Assembly: GCA_050946775.1 (NCBI GenBank)
Contig: JBMNVL010000064.1
Coordinates: 1 to 11,269 of the forward strand
Length of the DNA: 11,269 nt
DNA from: UMGS1474 sp050946775
GTDB lineage: Bacteria; Bacillota; Clostridia; Oscillospirales; Acutalibacteraceae
Direction: 5' to 3'
The position numbers and the translations under genes are program-made. Every line of letters starts with the position of its first letter. Position 1 is the stretch's first letter. The notes under the pieces were generated by a model, which was given only the letters and a program-made list of their open reading frames with translations, was not told where the DNA came from and searched no databases. Positions 1 through 7,237 of the stretch are shown one piece after another.

Positions 1-99
1 CTCCTAAACCAGATCGTGTCGGCTATTAACAATAGGCCTCGCAAATGCCTTGGCTGGAGAACTCCCTCTGAAGTCTTTCGGAGTGTTGCACTTGCTTGA
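1..99 (+). CDS. IS30-family transposase, C-terminal end only (partial)
   Basis: The first frame is open from the window edge to a TGA at 97-99 and reads 32 residues, including NNRPRKCLGWRTPSEVF. This is the typical ending of IS30-family DDE transposases, where the NxRPRKxLxxxTPxEvF block follows the last catalytic Glu. The catalytic core lies outside the window. The stop codon falls inside the likely right terminal repeat of the element (GAGTGTTGCACTT, from about position 80), as is common in compact IS elements. The protein would cut and join the element's ends for transposition. Its reading direction is the same as that of the second IS30-like element starting near 11159. Family assignment is fairly secure from the motif; whether the copy is intact cannot be seen. 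Confidence 0.85.
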   Translation, partial: LLNQIVSAINNRPRKCLGWRTPSEVFRSVALA

Positions 100-107
100 C
101 AATCTGC
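80..107 (+). repeat. Right terminal inverted repeat of the IS30-like element
   Basis: GAGTGTTGCACTT followed by a TGACAA-like block overlaps the transposase stop. Its reverse complement, AAGTGCAACACTC, occurs at 11169-11181 just before the transposase start at the other end of the window. The 13-bp core matches exactly; the outer part (TGACAA against TGATAA) matches with small gaps. The outer boundary near 107 is approximate, because host repeat sequence resumes at about 110. Confidence 0.7.
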
Positions 108-213
108 CGTGGATTTCGCCGTCAGGCGAAAGACGGAGGGAGAGATTGCCGCTAATCTTGTTATCTCTCCCTCAGTCTCGCTGTGCTCGACAGCTCCCTC
201 GTCAGAGGGGGCC
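108..213 (-). repeat. MITE-like palindromic element, copy 1 (minus orientation, truncated by IS30)
   Basis: Read on the minus strand, this stretch matches the element at 6733-6865 closely: GCCCCCTCTGACGAGGG, then GACTGAGGGAGAGATAAC, then CTCTCCCTCCGTCTTTCG and GCGAAATCCAC. The outer hairpin (194-200 pairing with 205-211 around GTCA) is present. The opposite end, which in copy 2 continues after GAAATCCAC into a second palindrome, is missing, and the IS30 end is there instead. It carries no plausible gene. Confidence 0.75.
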
Positions 214-235
214 ATGCGGTTACCACCGGTTTTCA

Positions 236-318
236 AGATAAGATCCTTCGCTTCGCTCAGGATGACAACGCAACGAAAAGGTATGTCATTCTGAGGGCGG
301 TAGCCCGAAGAATCTTTT
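236..318. repeat. Short element with imperfect terminal inverted repeats
   Basis: AAGATCCTTCG...CTCAGGATGACA (about 238-267) is matched in inverted orientation by TGTCATTCTGAG...CGAAGAATCTT (about 285-317), with about 17 bp between. This gives an imperfect hairpin of roughly 80 bp. Both arms resemble AT/GC-mixed intergenic repeats with CTTCGCTTCGCTCAGGATGA cores. No gene is visible. Boundaries are approximate. Confidence 0.55.
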
Positions 319-331
319 ATCATTATCCTGC

Positions 332-350
332 GGGCGGATGATATCCGCCC
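332..350. repeat. Palindrome GGGCGGAT-GAT-ATCCGCCC
   Basis: A perfect 8-bp inverted repeat with a 3-nt loop. The same palindrome occurs at 6532-6550 with the loop reversed (ATC), so the two copies are in opposite orientations. A degenerate version (GGATATCATCCGCACC) lies at about 7124-7139. A second hairpin (CCGCCGG 360-366 with CCGGCGG 376-382) follows immediately. No U-tract follows either hairpin, so these look like intergenic repeats rather than terminators. Confidence 0.6.
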
Positions 351-480
351 CTGCGCCTGCCGCCGGGCACACCTGCCGGCGGACAGATTTGCCGGGAATA
401 GCCGTGATACGGCAAAAACATATGGTGAAATCAAACAAAAATGGCCCGAAAAGTTTGGCGGCGCAAACGGGCAAAAGCCG

Positions 481-509
481 TTGAGAATTCGGCCGGGGCG
501 TGGTATACT
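481..509 (+). promoter_or_regulatory. Sigma-A-type promoter of the GH3 gene
   Basis: TTGAGA (481-486) is the -35 box and TATACT (504-509) the -10 box, with a 17-bp spacer and an extended -10 TG at 501-502. The predicted start of transcription is near 516, giving a leader of about 46 nt before the ATG at 562. The spacing and the extended -10 make this convincing by eye. Confidence 0.75.
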
Positions 510-561
510 TGCCTTAAGAATGGGTATCTATACATATCCAGGAAAGAAAGGGGAAACACAG

Positions 562-3500
562 ATGAAGACCGCAAAACGATACGGCAGAAGGGCCTTGTCC
601 CTTCTGGCGGCGGCGCTGATGGTCGTTACCTGTCTGGCGGTATTCAGTCCCGCCACGGCGGAGACCACGACCAAGGTGACGCAGTATCCGTTCCTCGACA
701 CCAGTCTGTCCTTTGAAGAAAGGGCGGCCGATCTGGTGTCCCGTCTGACGCTGGACGAGAAATACAACCAGCTCGGGCGCAACAGCGCGGCGGTGCCGCG
801 TTTGGGTCTGGCGAAATACGACTACTGGAACGAGGCGCTGCACGGCATCCAGAACGGTACCGGCGAAGGCACCTCCTTCCCGATGCCGCTCAGTCTGGCG
901 CAGACCTGGGATGAGGAATTCATCACCCGGGTGGCGTCGGCCATCGCCGACGAGTGCCGCGGGCACAACCAGCCGGTGGAGGCCGGCGGCCGCGGCCGCG
1001 GGCTGACCTACTGGTGCCCGACCGTCAACCTTGCCCGGCATCCGCTGTGGGGCCGTACCAACGAGGCCTACGGCGAGGACGCGTTCGTTTCCGGTATGCT
1101 GGCGAGCGCTTTCGTTGAGGGCATGGAGGGCGACGGCAAGTACGCCAAAACCATCGCCACCATCAAGCACTATTCCCTGAACAACCACGAAAACGGCCGC
1201 GGCTCGACCTCCTCCGACGCCAGCGAGGCCGACATTCGCGACTACTACGCCCGGGTGTACCGCTACATCGTGGAGCGCACCGACGTCGGATCGCTGATGA
1301 GCGCGTACAACGCCGTCAACTACACCCCGTCTTCGGGCAACACCTTCCTGCTGACCACTCTGCTGCGCAAAACCTTCGGGTTCACCGGCTTTGTGACCAG
1401 CGACTGCGGCGCTATCGACAATCTGGAAAAATCCCAGAAATGGCAGCCGGCGAAAAACACCGTGCAGCCGAACAACTACACCCTCGCCCAGGGCAAAGCG
1501 CTGAGCGATTACGTGGCCGCCGACGGCGTGGTCACCAAGCCCGGCTCGGTGGCGCTGGCGCTGATGGCCGGCTGCGATATGGACTGCAACGGCGACGTGT
1601 ATCCCACCCAGGCCAAGCAGGCCTACAACGCCGGTCTGCTGACCGAGGCGCAGATCAACAAAAACGTCTACAACATCCTGCTCTCCCGCTTTAAGCTGGG
1701 CGAGTTCGATCCCGACGAGATGGTCGCCTACCGCGGCGCCGCGTACGACTTCGCCAACGTGGTGGAGAACGCCGAGCATCGCGCGCTGGCCGACGAGGCC
1801 GCCAGCAAGGCCGCCGTTCTGCTGAAAAACGACGGCGACGTTCTGCCGCTGGATATCAAGGCCATGAGCGGCAAGACCATCGCGCTGGTCGGTCCGTTCG
1901 TCGACGTTTGCTGGCTGGGCAACTATTCCGGCAAGCCCCAGCTGAAAAACCGCATCTCGATGTACGCCGGTCTGTCCGATTACATCTACGCCCACGGCAA
2001 CGACGTCAATCTGGTCAAGATCGACACCTTTGAAAACGGCGCCATCTCCGAGGCCGATCAGGCGGTCATCCGCGACGCCGACGTGGTCGTCGCCCTGGGC
2101 GCCGACGATCACGACGATTCCTCCGAGGGCCACGACCGCGAGGCGCTGACGCTGACGCACGGCCAAAACGAGATCATCGCCGCGGCGGCGGAGCTCAACC
2201 CCAACACCGTCGTCTTCCTGCAGACCTCCAACGTGGTCGAGGTCGGCGCCTTCAAGGACAAGGTCAAGGCCATCGTCTGGGAGAGCCAGAACGGCCAGAG
2301 CCAGGGCGTCGGCTTCGCCAACCAGCTGTTCGGCGAGGTCAACGTCTCCGGTAAACTGACCTTCACCTGGTACGCCGACGAGGATCAGCTTCCCGGCATC
2401 CGCCAGTACGGGCTGAGCGAGGCCTATCTCGCCAGCGAGACGCCCTACACCAACGGCGGCTTCACCTATCAGTATTTCAAGGGCGACGTGGATTATCCCT
2501 TCGGCCACGGCCTGAGCTATACTACCTATGAATATTCCAACGCCAAGGTGGACAAGACCACCGTGGACGCCAACGGTACCCTGACCGCGTCGGTCGACGT
2601 CAAGAACACCGGCGACCGCGACGGTTCCGAAGTGGTGCAGGTCTACGTGGTCTATCCCGCGGCTGACGGCCGGCCGGTCAAGCAGATCAAGGGCTATCAG
2701 AAGCTGGATCTGGCCGCCGGCGAGAAGAAGACGGCGACCATCGCCATTGACGTGGCCGACTGCCGCTTCTGGGACGAGACCGCCGGCAAGAACGTGGTGC
2801 CCACCGGCGCCTATCAGATCGAGATCGGCGCCTCCAGCACGGACATCAAGGCGACCAAGGCCGTCACCGTCACCGGTACGCTGGCCGATAAGATCAACCT
2901 GGTCACCGTCGATCCCGCCGACGTCACCGTCGCGGTTGGCGGCAGCTTCGCCGCTCCGGCCACCGTCGCCATGAAGGACGACACCCTGCTGGACAGCGCC
3001 GCTTTCCTGGCCAAGTCCGGCGCCAAGCTGACCTATACCAGCTCCAATCCGGCGGCGGTCACCGTCGATCAGAACGGCACCGTGCGCGGCGTCAAGGCGG
3101 GTACCGCCCTGATCACCGTCAAGGCCGAGTACAACGGGTCCTCCGACGAGACGACCTTCCCGGTCGCGGTGCCGGGCGATCCGCCCGTCGAAGAGGTCGA
3201 CGCCTGCGCCATCACCGCGCTGACGTTCCCCTCGGTCAAGCTGACCACCGCCCAGGCGGCGTCCTATAAGCTGGCCGCCCAGGCGACCACCAAATCCTGC
3301 AACCAGGCGGGTCACGCCGGCGCGCAGGTCACCTACACCTACGCCATCGTCGACGACGGGATGCAGACCGCGCCCGCGACCCTGACCGGCGACACCCTCG
3401 CCGTTACCGGCGAAGGCCGGGTGACGGTGTCGGTCACCGCCAAATTCAACGATACCACCAAATACGCCACCGCCCAGATCCTTGTGTCTGACGCGGTCGA

Positions 3501-6180
3501 CCGCAACGCGCTGGAGGAAGCCATCCGCATCAAGGTCTCCGGCGACGATTACGATCCCGAGACCCTGGCCGCTTACGAAGCCGAGATCGAAAAAGCCCGC
3601 GCCGTCTTCTTCGACGAGGACGCCACCCAGGCCGAGGTCGACGCGGCGGTCGCCTCCCTCAACGCGGTCAAGGATCAGCTGAAGGATTACCGTTACCTGG
3701 TGGCCGACTTCGCGCCGGCCAACAAGGAGTGGCCCTATAACTCCAGCAAATCCATCTGGGTCGAATGGTCCCACGCCAAGGACGCCGAGGGCCGGGACGT
3801 CAACGTCGACTTCACCGGCCACGACCCCGAGAAGCTGGAGCTGCGCTTCACCGTTACCCTGACGCCCAGCGATTACAACACGCCCTTCCTCGACGCGGCG
3901 TCGAGCGGCGGCTACATCAAGCTGCGCTCCGTCAACGTCGCCCAGAAGGACAACGACCCCGATCTGCAGCAGTTCGGCGGCTCGATGGCCACCAACGACG
4001 AGCACAACTTCGGCTGGCTGGTGCAGGATTACATCCAGGATTGGGGTACCACCGAGGTCTGCGTCCCGCTGGCGAAGCTCAATCCCGACGGCACCGTCGG
4101 CCTGCCCTTCATCGACAAGGGCTTCAAGGCCGAAGGCCCGCACTATTATTCCCGCGGCAAGATCGACTGGACCTGCATCGACCGGTTCTTCATGCAGATC
4201 AACTTCAAGGACGACTTCAAAAACAAGACCTCCGTCGTTTGCAAGATGGAGAACGTCCGGGTGGTCGACGTCACCCTCGAGGAGGAGCGGGACAATCTGA
4301 AAGCCCTGCTGACCGATAAGGTCGACACCGAAGGCGCCGGCCTCGCCGTCACCATCGGCGAGCTGGACGGCAACGAGGGCGTGACTGCGGCCGACGCGCT
4401 GATGGCGCTGCAGGCGGCCACCGGCAAGATCACCCTGACCGCCGCCCAGACGGCTGCCGCCGACGTGGACGGCAACGGGAGCGTCACCGCGGCCGACGCG
4501 CTGATGATCCTGCAGTACGCCACCGGCAAGATCGACACCTTCCCGGCCGAAGGCGGCACCGGCGAGCCGATCGAGATCGATCCCGACACCCTCGCCGCTT
4601 ATGAGGCGGCCCGGGCCAACGCCGAAAAGGTGATTGCCGAAGAGAACGTGGTCGCCATCAAGGCCGCCATCGCCGAGCTGGAGACCGTTCGCGCCGCGCT
4701 GGTGGAGCAGGGCGCGCGGATCACCACCGTCAAGGACGCGCTCAAGGCCGCGCTGGACGAGGCGCTGGACGACGAGGCGCTGGCGATCTACACCGACGCA
4801 TCGGTCGCGGAGTATAAAGCCCGCGTCGCCGATGCCCGGGCGGTCTACGACGATCCCAACGCCACCCAGCTTCAGATCAACAAGGCGGCCGACGGCCTGA
4901 CCGGTCTCGACAGCCTGCTGCAGCTCAAGAAGGTGTCGGCCTACGTGCTGTCCACTCTGCTGGATGAAAAATCGGTGGAGAACCACTTCCTGAGCGTCTC
5001 GGCTCCCGCCGATCTCGATCTGAGCGAGGACGTCGGCTACACCGTCACCCTGCGGTACGAGATCATGATCGAGTCCACCCATCCCAACGAGCCGCTGAGC
5101 ACCAACTGGCTGCGGCTGGTGCGCAACGGCAAGACCCGGGTATCGCCGGTCTATCCGCTGAACAACGAGACGTCGGTCGACGTGGCGCCGATGAACTGTG
5201 ATAAGGACAGCGTTATGACCGGCTACACCACGCCCGGCGTGTGGTACGCCGTCAGCCAGGAGATCCCGGTCGATAAGCTGCCGGGCGGCCATCTGGGCGG
5301 CGTGGAGATCTTCATGTACAACGACACCCAGGGCTACGTCGCCGATCCCGACGACGGCAACGCCTGGAACAACAACACCGGCGTCAAGCTGTCGGTGCGC
5401 AACCTGCAGGTGCTCTCCGACAAACCCCGCGACGTCATCCCGATCGACCGCGCGCTGCTGCAGTCGGCGATCAACGACGCCTCCAAGATCAACGTTGCCC
5501 GCTACACCGAAGCGACCGTCGCGCGGTTTACCGCCGCGCTGAACGCCGCCAACGCGATGCTGACCAACGACGCCGCCACCCAGGCGCAGATCGACGCCGC
5601 CACCGCGGAGCTCAAGGCCGCCAAGGACGCGCTCAAGCTGCTGCGCGAGGGCGATCCCACCGACGTGAGCGCCCACTTCCCGCAGGCGGAGCGGACCGAG
5701 ACCCGGCTGCTGGACGGCAACAAGCTGTACGTTGACTGGAACACCGCCGAGGGCGCCTCCAACGACCAGGTCCTGCTGGGCGGCATCGATATGGCCGGCA
5801 CCGCCGCCAACGACGCCAACAAGAACATGGCGTTCAAGATGCACGTCAAGCTGGATACCCTGTCGGATGAGCTGAATCCCGATCAGATCTGGAAGTACAT
5901 CAACGTCGCCCTGCGCTCGTCGCGGATCAACGGCAACGAGATGCGTACCGACGGATACAACCTCTTCCCGGACAGCTTCCAAACCGTCAACGGCGAAGCC
6001 GACGTGGTCATCCCGCTGTCCGAGTTCTCCGCCCGCAACATCGACTGGGCGGATCTCAAGCAGGTGCTGATCATCGTCGAGCTCAAGGACGAGTTCCGCG
6101 AGGGCACCGCCACCATCCCGACCAACCACACGGTCAACCTGATCCTGTCCGACGTTGGCATCAGCGCCATCGACGGCTGA
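562..6180 (+). CDS. Secreted multimodular glycoside hydrolase family 3 enzyme with internal dockerin
   Basis: 1,872-residue exported GH3 beta-glycosidase, probably releasing sugars from plant oligosaccharides. Start ATG 562 follows AAAGGGG and gives a signal peptide (charged n-region, LLAAALMVV core, likely cleavage ATA33|E34). Upstream TTG 481 lies in the promoter. Visible modules: GH3 barrel ~43-385 with WGR163-165, KH202-203 and nucleophile D281 (SDCG); GH3 C-terminal domain ~410-654, candidate acid/base E522 (SEGHDR); Fn3-like ~657-770; Big2-like ~777-872; Ig-like ~880-978; FIVAR-like ~980-1041; beta-sandwich ~1043-1238; type I dockerin ~1264-1326 (D1301, D1303, N1305, D1312 in repeat two); FIVAR-like helices ~1340-1457; beta-sandwich ~1458-1620; FIVAR-like ~1628-1694; beta-sandwich ~1701-1872. 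YWNEALHG and SDCGAI suggest the beta-xylosidase/arabinosidase side of GH3, but substrate is inference. No LPXTG anchor. Monocistronic, with own promoter and terminator. Confidence 0.93.
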   Translation: MKTAKRYGRRALSLLAAALMVVTCLAVFSPATAETTTKVTQYPFLDTSLSFEERAADLVSRLTLDEKYNQLGRNSAAVPRLGLAKYDYWNEALHGIQNGTGEGTSFPMPLSLAQTWDEEFITRVASAIADECRGHNQPVEAGGRGRGLTYWCPTVNLARHPLWGRTNEAYGEDAFVSGMLASAFVEGMEGDGKYAKTIATIKHYSLNNHENGRGSTSSDASEADIRDYYARVYRYIVERTDVGSLMSAYNAVNYTPSSGNTFLLTTLLRKTFGFTGFVTSDCGAIDNLEKSQKWQPAKNTVQPNNYTLAQGKALSDYVAADGVVTKPGSVALALMAGCDMDCNGDVYPTQAKQAYNAGLLTEAQINKNVYNILLSRFKLGEFDPDEMVAYRGAAYDFANVVENAEHRALADEAASKAAVLLKNDGDVLPLDIKAMSGKTIALVGPFVDVCWLGNYSGKPQLKNRISMYAGLSDYIYAHGNDVNLVKIDTFENGAISEADQAVIRDADVVVALGADDHDDSSEGHDREALTLTHGQNEIIAAAAELNPNTVVFLQTSNVVEVGAFKDKVKAIVWESQNGQSQGVGFANQLFGEVNVSGKLTFTWYADEDQLPGIRQYGLSEAYLASETPYTNGGFTYQYFKGDVDYPFGHGLSYTTYEYSNAKVDKTTVDANGTLTASVDVKNTGDRDGSEVVQVYVVYPAADGRPVKQIKGYQKLDLAAGEKKTATIAIDVADCRFWDETAGKNVVPTGAYQIEIGASSTDIKATKAVTVTGTLADKINLVTVDPADVTVAVGGSFAAPATVAMKDDTLLDSAAFLAKSGAKLTYTSSNPAAVTVDQNGTVRGVKAGTALITVKAEYNGSSDETTFPVAVPGDPPVEEVDACAITALTFPSVKLTTAQAASYKLAAQATTKSCNQAGHAGAQVTYTYAIVDDGMQTAPATLTGDTLAVTGEGRVTVSVTAKFNDTTKYATAQILVSDAVDRNALEEAIRIKVSGDDYDPETLAAYEAEIEKARAVFFDEDATQAEVDAAVASLNAVKDQLKDYRYLVADFAPANKEWPYNSSKSIWVEWSHAKDAEGRDVNVDFTGHDPEKLELRFTVTLTPSDYNTPFLDAASSGGYIKLRSVNVAQKDNDPDLQQFGGSMATNDEHNFGWLVQDYIQDWGTTEVCVPLAKLNPDGTVGLPFIDKGFKAEGPHYYSRGKIDWTCIDRFFMQINFKDDFKNKTSVVCKMENVRVVDVTLEEERDNLKALLTDKVDTEGAGLAVTIGELDGNEGVTAADALMALQAATGKITLTAAQTAAADVDGNGSVTAADALMILQYATGKIDTFPAEGGTGEPIEIDPDTLAAYEAARANAEKVIAEENVVAIKAAIAELETVRAALVEQGARITTVKDALKAALDEALDDEALAIYTDASVAEYKARVADARAVYDDPNATQLQINKAADGLTGLDSLLQLKKVSAYVLSTLLDEKSVENHFLSVSAPADLDLSEDVGYTVTLRYEIMIESTHPNEPLSTNWLRLVRNGKTRVSPVYPLNNETSVDVAPMNCDKDSVMTGYTTPGVWYAVSQEIPVDKLPGGHLGGVEIFMYNDTQGYVADPDDGNAWNNNTGVKLSVRNLQVLSDKPRDVIPIDRALLQSAINDASKINVARYTEATVARFTAALNAANAMLTNDAATQAQIDAATAELKAAKDALKLLREGDPTDVSAHFPQAERTETRLLDGNKLYVDWNTAEGASNDQVLLGGIDMAGTAANDANKNMAFKMHVKLDTLSDELNPDQIWKYINVALRSSRINGNEMRTDGYNLFPDSFQTVNGEADVVIPLSEFSARNIDWADLKQVLIIVELKDEFREGTATIPTNHTVNLILSDVGISAIDG

Positions 6181-6200
6181 TTCAGACCGCGCAGCCTGAA

Positions 6201-6234
6201 AAAACCGGCCCCGGATCTTCCGGGGCCGGTTTTT
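6201..6234 (+). terminator. Rho-independent terminator of the GH3 gene
   Basis: A perfect 15-bp stem (6201-6215 with 6219-6233) around a TCT loop has a GC-rich core (ACCGGCCCCGGA) and runs into five T residues. It starts 20 nt after the GH3 stop codon. The A-tract on the left arm makes it potentially bidirectional. Confidence 0.93.
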
Positions 6235-6236
6235 CG

Positions 6237-6524
6237 TACTGGCAATGCAGGGAGTTGGAGCGGGTCAGGGAGTTTTTACCCCATAACGAGTGCTTGGCTG
6301 AGGCGGGTTTGTACTGGCAATGCGGGGAGTTTGCGCGGGACAGGAAGCTGATACCACATAATGAGTGCAGGACGGAGATGGGTTTGTACTGGCAATGCGG
6401 GGAGGTTGGAGCGGGTCAGGGAGTTTTTACCCCATAACGAGTGCTGGGCTGAGGCGGGTTTGTACTGGCATTGCGGGGAGTTTGCGCGGGACAGGAAGTT
6501 TTTTTCATAACAGGTGCCGGGCTG
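6237..6524. repeat. 75-bp tandem repeat array, about 3.8 copies
   Basis: Units begin with TACTGGCAATGC or a close variant at 6237, 6312, 6387 and 6463, so the periods are 75, 75 and 76 bp; the fourth copy is partial and degenerate. Units 1 and 3 resemble each other most (GAGCGGGTCAGGGAGT, CCCCATAACGAGTGCT), as do units 2 and 4 (GCGCGGGACAGGAAG), suggesting a 150-bp duplication of a diverged pair. Because 75 is a multiple of three, one plus frame encodes a repeating 25-residue peptide (core LYWQCGEFARDRKLIPHNEC), but there is no credible start or ribosome site and an extra G in unit 3 breaks the frame. I do not call a gene here. Confidence 0.85.
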
Positions 6525-6531
6525 TCCGAAG

Positions 6532-6550
6532 GGGCGGATATCATCCGCCC
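6532..6550. repeat. Palindrome GGGCGGAT-ATC-ATCCGCCC
   Basis: Perfect 8-bp inverted repeat, the opposite-orientation counterpart of the one at 332-350. It directly follows the 75-bp array. Confidence 0.6.
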
Positions 6551-6579
6551 GCCGGATAACGCAGGAACTATTGGCAAGA

Positions 6580-6654
6580 CGTAGGGGAGGGGTTACCCCT
6601 CCCGCTATACAAACAGAAACACATTGCGACGGGAGGCGGAACGCCTCCCCTACG
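6580..6654. repeat. 75-bp element with 11-bp perfect terminal inverted repeats
   Basis: CGTAGGGGAGG (6580-6590) is repeated inverted as CCTCCCCTACG (6644-6654). Each end also folds on itself: GGGAGGGGT/ACCCCTCCC at 6585-6603, and GGGAGGCG-GAA-CGCCTCCC at 6631-6649. Between them is an AT-richer 27-bp centre (CTATACAAACAGAAACACAT). Half of the same element recurs at 8984-9008. The structure is that of a small non-coding interspersed palindromic repeat. Confidence 0.8.
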
Positions 6655-6732
6655 ATCCCGCCGGAAGACAGAGCAAACCAGCGGCAGGCAAGACGCACGC
6701 CTCACATTTGCGCAAATCGGCGGTAACCGCAT

Positions 6733-6865
6733 GGCCCCCTCTGACGAGGGGGCTGGCACGGCGTATGCCGTGACTGGGGGAGAGATAACGGGATTAGTGG
6801 TGCACCCCTCTCTCCCTCCGTCTTTCGGCTGGCGCCGAAATCCACCTCCCTCGTCAGAGGGAGGC
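6733..6865 (+). repeat. MITE-like palindromic element, copy 2 (apparently complete)
   Basis: About 130 bp, bounded by two hairpins that are inverted copies of each other: CCCCCTC-TGAC-GAGGGGG at 6735-6752 and CCTCCCTC-GTCA-GAGGGAGG at 6845-6864. The interior contains GACTGGGGGAGAGATAACG and CTCTCCCTCCGTCTTTCGG. It is the reference for the truncated copy 1 (108-213). No coding potential is evident. Confidence 0.8.
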
Positions 6866-6900
6866 ATGTGCTTCCCCTGCATTGACGGTCACGCCGTAGG

Positions 6901-7120
6901 GGTAGCGTTTGCGAGCGCCGCCGGGGGCGGAAGCAGCGAGCAAAAAGCTGGTGCTGCGGTCGGCGACCGGTGAGCGCGAAGGCGCCACACCGGAGCCGGG
7001 CACCGCAAACGGTAGCGTTTGCGAGCGCCGCCGGGGGCGGAAGCAGCGAGCAAAAAGCTGGTGCCGCGGTCGGCGACCGGTGAGCGCGAAGGCGCCACAC
7101 CGGAGCCGGGCACCGCAAAC
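6901..7120. repeat. 110-bp tandem duplication upstream of nadB
   Basis: Two adjacent copies (6901-7010 and 7011-7120) start with GGTAGCGTTTGCGAGCG and end with GCACCGCAAAC. By direct comparison they differ at one position, T at 6954 against C at 7064. Each unit carries short inverted ends (GTTTGCG and CGCAAAC). The second copy ends about 60 bp before the nadB promoter. Frames through it are open on both strands because of its GC content, but none looks like a protein. Confidence 0.92.
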
Positions 7121-7180
7121 GGAGGATATCATCCGCACCCCGCCCATTTGCACAAACCCGCCTTCGCGCGCATAAAAATC

Positions 7181-7209
7181 TTCCCTTTCCGGATAAGGTG
7201 TGGTATAAT
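7181..7209 (+). promoter_or_regulatory. Promoter of nadB
   Basis: A consensus TATAAT -10 box (7204-7209) with an extended TG at 7202-7203 is preceded 17 bp upstream by a weak -35 box TTCCCT (7181-7186). Transcription would begin near 7216, leaving a leader of only about 22 nt, too short for a riboswitch. The ribosome site AAAGAGG (7225-7231) lies 6 nt before the ATG. Confidence 0.75.
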
Positions 7210-7237
7210 AAGGAAAATTCTTCAAAAGAGGCGCGCT

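Noticed and set aside
481..561. Upstream TTG start for the GH3 protein
   Set aside because: It overlaps the -35 box, lies before the predicted transcription start, and would put 27 residues in front of a normal signal peptide.
514..6129. A 5.6-kb open reading frame antisense to the GH3 gene
   Set aside because: It runs codon-on-codon opposite the GH3 frame, and its openness only means that the GH3 gene avoids TTA, CTA and TCA codons. Its composition is low-complexity (G, V, D, R, L-rich), and it has no recognisable domain.
6255..6437. Small protein gene in the 75-bp repeat array
   Set aside because: The start is TTG without a ribosome site, right behind a terminator, and the frame breaks in the third unit. 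It is kept as a repeat and a finding instead.
6237..6524. CRISPR array
   Set aside because: The repetition covers the whole 75-bp unit with no unique spacers, and no cas genes are present.
7019..7237. N-terminal extension of nadB through the 110-bp repeat
   Set aside because: The added residues come from repeat DNA, precede the promoter, and do not belong to NadB, whose family start is at 7238.
7181..7237. Riboswitch upstream of nadB
   Set aside because: The promoter leaves a leader of only about 22 nt, too short for a known NAD-class or other riboswitch.
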